Source: ATZT02 sp038145175
GTDB taxonomy: Bacteria > Actinomycetota > Actinomycetes > S36-B12 > UBA5976
Length of the DNA stretch: 9,071 nucleotides
Direction of reading: 5' to 3'
Assembly: GCA_038145175.1 (NCBI GenBank)
Contig: JAYQPE010000017.1
Location: 1-9,071, forward strand
Below the pieces are notes generated by a model. It did not search any database, was not told the origin of the DNA, and worked only from the letters and a program-made list of their open reading frames with translations. Below, one piece after another: positions 6,503 to 9,071 of this stretch. Made by a program: the position numbers and the translations under genes. Numbering within the stretch: the stretch's first letter is position 1; every line of letters begins with the position of its first letter.

Positions 6503-6792
6503 CTTGCTTTTAAGTATTTTTCTAAAGCAAGTCTGGTCAGATCAGATAAAGATAATCCTTTTTGCTTAGCTTTTTGTTTTGCCAATTTGAGAAGTTTTAC
6601 TGGCAGTCTTACCGAAACTCTGGGAGAGGTAACTCCTTCTTCAGATAGAGACGGTCTTCCTGCATAGAACTGTTTGATATCTTCTTCAGATTCCTTTAAG
6701 GATTTTCTTATGTATGCATCAGTTATTCTTCTACCTTGGGAATCTTTAACAATTGTTTTCTTTAGATCCACATAAGCAGATTTTCTAGCCAT
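6499..6792 (-). CDS. Ribbon-helix-helix (CopG-like) antitoxin
   Basis: The protein has 97 aa. The start at 6792 is chosen over one 10 codons upstream because GGAGGG (6801-6796) lies just before it. Residues 1-50 are polar and contain the YAGRPSLSEEG linker typical of actinobacterial antitoxins; residues about 55-95 (SPRVSVRLPVKLLKLAKQKAKQKG, then SLSDLTRLALEKYL) are a C-terminal ribbon-helix-helix DNA-binding domain. Having this domain at the C-terminus, after a possible toxin-binding segment, is usual for this group. It is encoded 55 bp downstream of the putative toxin on the same strand, so the pair is an operon and the antitoxin should repress it. The stop codon is supplied by the conserved repeat block. 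Confidence 0.8.
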   Translation of the reverse strand: MARKSAYVDLKKTIVKDSQGRRITDAYIRKSLKESEEDIKQFYAGRPSLSEEGVTSPRVSVRLPVKLLKLAKQKAKQKGLSLSDLTRLALEKYLKAS

Positions 6793-6847
6793 TTTCCCTC
6801 CTAAAAATTCTGGGCATTGCATTAATTACGAAGTAGTGATCTCCTAG

Positions 6848-7093
6848 CTAAATAGCGATCACTTCAAGTTCTAATCCTGTAAAATCATGACCTACCCAAA
6901 TAATCTTTTGCTCAAAAAATCTTTTGGTTAAGTAACTTCCTTCATATGTGTTGATCACATATGTAATTCGTTCTCGGCCTATCTTATGTTTTCTCGAGGA
7001 TTGAGCAAACTTGAGAAGTTTTAGTGGATCTCTTCTCAAGAATACTGTCCGACATAAATGTAGCAGTTGAGTAAGTTTTTGTCCATAACTCAT
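6848..7093 (-). CDS. Putative small toxin (BrnT/DUF4258-like) paired with the RHH antitoxin
   Basis: The protein has 81 aa. The part from about residue 29 (FAQSSRKHKIGRERITYVI, then WVGHDFTGLELEVIAI) fits the pattern of small actinobacterial toxins next to RHH antitoxins: an S-A-x-K-H-x-I start, a middle strand, and a D-x-x-G-x-x-L-E-V-I-A end. These are thought to have a RelE/BrnT-type RNase fold, but assignment from pattern alone is tentative. The first 18-25 residues (MSYGQKLTQLLHLCRTVF) do not look like the family; an in-frame TTG at codon 19 could be the true start, and no strong ribosome site supports either. The order toxin then antitoxin is as in BrnTA-type systems. Confidence 0.6.
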   Translation of the reverse strand: MSYGQKLTQLLHLCRTVFLRRDPLKLLKFAQSSRKHKIGRERITYVINTYEGSYLTKRFFEQKIIWVGHDFTGLELEVIAI

Positions 7094-7251
7094 GATTTAT
7101 CATTTAGAGCCCATGTTTTTGGTAGAGGAAATAAACTGTGAACGAACAGAGCTTGTGGATAAGCTGTTGTGCAAATAAAGAAAAGTGTTTAAGAATTTGT
7201 CTAAAATTAGAAACAGTTGGAACAAATAAGATTTAGAGATTTAAAATATTT
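7094..7251. other. Intergenic spacer upstream of the toxin operon, with a hairpin and DnaA-box-like site
   Basis: No gene is seen. The promoter and operator of the minus-strand toxin-antitoxin operon should lie here. AACAGAGCTT (7145-7154) and AAGCTGTT (7161-7168) form an inverted repeat. TGTGGATAA (7154-7162), the complement of the consensus DnaA box TTATCCACA, spans its loop. A single box is not an origin. The inverted repeat could equally be the RHH operator. Confidence 0.4.
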
Positions 7252-7280
7252 AACGGGGCCAAGAAACTTGGCCCCGTTAA
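7250..7280. terminator. Perfect 14-bp hairpin of copy 3, possible terminator for the nuclease gene
   Basis: Fourteen bases (7250-7263) pair perfectly with 7267-7280 around an AAA loop. On the minus strand the stem is followed by AT-rich ATATTTTAA, which could end transcripts coming from the HNH nuclease gene. On the plus strand no gene ends here, so termination alone does not explain its presence. Confidence 0.5.
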
Positions 7281-7382
7281 TACCAAAAAGGTTGATTGTC
7301 ATTTCTGACAACCTTTGATTACGAACCACTAATGTAAATAATTTAAATCAATTTGTCAAGTTTTGTAATCCAAAAGTATTAA
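7252..7382 (+). repeat. Hairpin repeat module, copy 3
   Basis: Hairpin 1 (7250-7280), then hairpin 2 with changed outer arms AAAGG (7287-7291) and CCTTT (7312-7316) around the unchanged core TTGTCATTTCTGACAA (7296-7311), then the block TTTTGTAATC plus CAAAAGTATTAA (7361-7382), 65 bp after the core start. The outer arms differ in sequence from copies 1 and 2 yet still pair. A tRNA-like gene begins 99 bp after the block start, against 98 bp in copy 1. Confidence 0.85.
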
Positions 7383-7459
7383 TATCCACAATGATTAATT
7401 ATTCACAAAAAGAAAACATTTAAAGAAATAAATTTGGAATTTTGTCATTCTTATAAGTC

Positions 7460-7534
7460 GCCCCTGTAGATCAACAGGATAGAGCATTTTGATTACGACC
7501 AAAAAGGTAGCGGGTTCGAATCCCGCCAGGGGCG
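7460..7534 (+). tRNA. tRNA-like gene with 8-nt anticodon loop, probably arginine type
   Basis: The acceptor stem GCCCCTG/CAGGGGC is perfect with discriminator G and no encoded CCA. The D-stem GATC/GAGC has one mismatch, and its loop carries GGA (A at position 20, an arginine identity base). The T-arm GCGGG-TTCGAAT-CCCGC is perfect and the variable loop is AGGTA. The anticodon stem TTTTG/CAAAA pairs fully only if the loop has eight bases, ATTACGAC. Depending on which T is position 33, the anticodon is ACG (Arg) or TAC (Val); the body resembles tRNA-Arg. With a 7-nt loop the stem has a T-C mismatch. It is either functional with an unusual loop, or a tRNA-derived copy. It ends 2 bp before the nuclease stop codon, which is convergent. 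Confidence 0.65.
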
Positions 7535-7536
7535 CA

Positions 7537-8355
7537 TTAATTGGTTAACCACTCAGCAACTCCACCATGTCTGGAGCAGGTGCCACTTCTAGTTTTGGAG
7601 AAAGAATAAGTGCCGTCTTTGCATTTAGCAGTTGATCCAGCTGGTGCTCCAGTTTCTGAAACCACTGGTCCTGAAGTTTTAGTCTTTGATGAATTGTTGT
7701 TATTGGTTGAATTTGATTTTGGGGTGTAATTACTACCTGTTGGAATTGAGCCGTTATTGCAAGTGGTTAAAGAGTTTTTTAAGAACTCTTTTTCTTGACT
7801 ATCAACACTTAAACCCCATCTTTTTTTAACATCTACCCAGTCGTTTAAGTATTGGCACACATATTCAGAAACTGGTAACCAGTTGTGTGGTTCTTTACTT
7901 CCTTTTGATCTGTTAGAAGAACTAGTTACAGCTATTAAAGTGTTTTTACTTTTTAGTTCATTGGCATAATCTTGTCTTTGTTTATTACTCCACTGATCTG
8001 CTCCTGATTGCCAAGCTTCTTGAAGGGGTACTAGATGATCTATATCTATAAGGGATGAATCAGTGATGGTTTTGTTGTCATAAACTGATTTCCAGTTTCC
8101 TTTTGCTACTTTGCATCTAGATTTAAAGCTTGGCCAAGTGGTTGATTCATCAATTAAGACTTCTACTCTTGTGTCAAAGCAGTCTTTGTCACTATCTATC
8201 CAGTGTTTAAATAAGGATCTTTGATAAGTAGTGGTTGATTCTTCTCTAACTATTAGTTGTTCTAAATCTGTTAGAGAGTCAGCAAAAGAAGTATGAGGGA
8301 TTAGGACAAATAGGACTGAGAGGAAAAGAGAATATTTGTACCTTTTGAGGGACAT
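7537..8355 (-). CDS. Secreted HNH nuclease (DUF1524/GmrSD-type domain) with C-terminal Cys motif
   Basis: The protein has 272 aa. Residues 1-26 are a signal peptide (basic MSLKRYK, hydrophobic core, cleavage near FADS). The nuclease core holds DIDHLVPLQEAW (D106-H107), a following helical part, then N139 in KNTL, N148 in SSSNRSKGSKEPHNWLP and a histidine (H157), the DH...N...H pattern of DUF1524-type HNH enzymes widespread in actinobacteria. Six conserved-looking cysteines (C59, C81, C167, C199, C245, C260) fit an exported, disulfide-bonded enzyme. After a Ser/Asn/Thr linker (205-232), the end CKDGTYSFSKTRSGTCSRHG matches the short DUF3761 module. It likely degrades DNA outside the cell for nutrition, competition or defence (inference). 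It starts 30 bp after the NADAR gene on the same strand. Confidence 0.85.
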   Translation of the reverse strand: MSLKRYKYSLFLSVLFVLIPHTSFADSLTDLEQLIVREESTTTYQRSLFKHWIDSDKDCFDTRVEVLIDESTTWPSFKSRCKVAKGNWKSVYDNKTITDSSLIDIDHLVPLQEAWQSGADQWSNKQRQDYANELKSKNTLIAVTSSSNRSKGSKEPHNWLPVSEYVCQYLNDWVDVKKRWGLSVDSQEKEFLKNSLTTCNNGSIPTGSNYTPKSNSTNNNNSSKTKTSGPVVSETGAPAGSTAKCKDGTYSFSKTRSGTCSRHGGVAEWLTN

Positions 8356-8385
8356 ATAAACAGAGTAGCAAAGGGGAAAGACTAA

Positions 8386-9071
8386 TTAAAAATTCAATTC
8401 CAATTGTTCTATTTTAACTTCTTGTTTATTATTTTGAGTTAGATTCTTTAAGTATCCTAATAATTCAGTATCTTTATAAATTGATTTAAGGGATAAATAA
8501 ATACAAATTGAACGGGCTTGACAATTAAATGAAAGATTCTTTTTAAATTTTAAGGAAGTTTGATTGAATGCTATATCAGTGAAGCCGTCATATTTTTGCA
8601 GGTCAGTTCTTTTATCATTTTCAAGTAAAGCGGAAACATAGATATAATCATAAAAATTTGGCGAATAAGTTACTTTCCATTTTGTATCCCTAAACTTAAA
8701 ACCAATTAGTTTTCCTGACTCTTTCAATCGAGAATCTCGCTTAGCATCAATGGATTCCATGTTAATTAAATCGGTATATGGTCCACCATTTTCAAATACT
8801 TTTGAAGATTGATATATGGATTCGACGCTAGATTGATTTTGATTATTTATTTTCATTTTTAAATTAAAGGCGCTGAACGCAACTCCTAAATCCGAATTAG
8901 ATTTTGTAGATATTTCAATTGGATTTTTAATATTTGATTGATTGATTGCAGCAGCATGTAAATTTTTAATACTTTTTTGAGCTTGGCTCTTTGCCAATCC
9001 CGGAACCCATTGAAACTCAACAACTTTTTCCTCATACCACGGAAATGAATTTTTTGGGAGAAATATAAGCC
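8386..9071 (-). CDS. NADAR-family antitoxin of the DarT1-associated type, N-terminus cut by window edge
   Basis: The frame is open to the right edge with no upstream ATG in view; 227 residues are visible, starting LIFLPKNSFPWYEEKVVEFQ. Motifs in order: the FLPKNSFP and EFQWVPG front part, then SQAQKSIKNLHAAA, then the NADAR core with VESIYQSSKVFENGG (visible 82-96), SRLKESGKLIGFKF, FYDYIY, FTDIAFNQ and SFNCQARS. This matches proteins known as DarT1-associated NADAR antitoxins (DUF6977). In those systems DarT1 attaches ADP-ribose to guanine in DNA and the NADAR enzyme removes it. The visible C-terminal end is intact. The toxin gene is not in view and would be expected beyond 9071. Its downstream neighbour, the secreted nuclease, is 30 bp away. 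Confidence 0.78.
   Translation of the reverse strand, partial: LIFLPKNSFPWYEEKVVEFQWVPGLAKSQAQKSIKNLHAAAINQSNIKNPIEISTKSNSDLGVAFSAFNLKMKINNQNQSSVESIYQSSKVFENGGPYTDLINMESIDAKRDSRLKESGKLIGFKFRDTKWKVTYSPNFYDYIYVSALLENDKRTDLQKYDGFTDIAFNQTSLKFKKNLSFNCQARSICIYLSLKSIYKDTELLGYLKNLTQNNKQEVKIEQLELNF

Noticed and set aside
4998..7382. Classical integron attC sites
   Set aside because: The 5' RYYYAAC pattern can be matched at 7248-7254 (ATTTAAC), but the 3' GTTRRRY core fails (GTTAATA; copy 2 reads TTTATCA), and no integrase gene is in view.
4998..7382. CRISPR array
   Set aside because: Only three repeats, about 130 bp long and 0.9-1.4 kb apart, with genes between them and no cas genes.

Overview
The window is AT-rich DNA, except for the collagen-like gene at the left edge, and looks like an accessory region of a bacterial chromosome. 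A streamlined, low-GC aquatic actinobacterium (Nanopelagicales/acI type) is my best guess. It rests on recalled family distributions: a secreted DUF1524-type HNH nuclease, a toxin/ribbon-helix-helix pair of actinobacterial style, and a LuxR-type regulator with an LHGxVQ-type kinase. No rRNA or core marker confirms it.

Left part (1-4932). A secreted collagen-like protein on the minus strand (767 to 1, cut by the window edge) contains a recently duplicated 198-bp repeat. It diverges from a tightly packed plus-strand operon: response regulator (985-1623), membrane histidine kinase (1613-3379), a two-helix membrane protein with a long coiled-coil tail (3381-4424), and a small single-helix protein with an Asp in its helix and a degenerate OmpA-like end (4414-4932). 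The last two have the architecture of a 5:2-type ion-driven stator pair (MotA/MotB, ZorA/ZorB, TolQ/TolR). With its own two-component system this is the best candidate here for an undescribed system. The divergent spacer holds two related palindromes suited to being operators.

Middle (4933-7536). A module of about 130 bp occurs three times (4998, 6373, 7252): a GGGGCC hairpin, a second hairpin with the core TTGTCATTTCTGACAA, a diverged stretch of fixed length, and a conserved block. In copies 1 and 3 a 75-nt tRNA-like sequence with an 8-nt anticodon loop follows at an almost identical distance. In copy 2 that place is taken by a reversed toxin-antitoxin pair whose antitoxin stop codon lies in the repeat. 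Between copies 1 and 2 lie a small zinc-ribbon protein and a short-chain dehydrogenase. The layout resembles cassettes between repeated sites, although the sites are not classical integron attC sites.

Right part (7537-9071). On the minus strand are a secreted HNH nuclease and, upstream of it, a 5'-truncated NADAR-family antitoxin of the DarT1-associated type. A DNA ADP-ribosyltransferase toxin gene may therefore lie just past the right edge.
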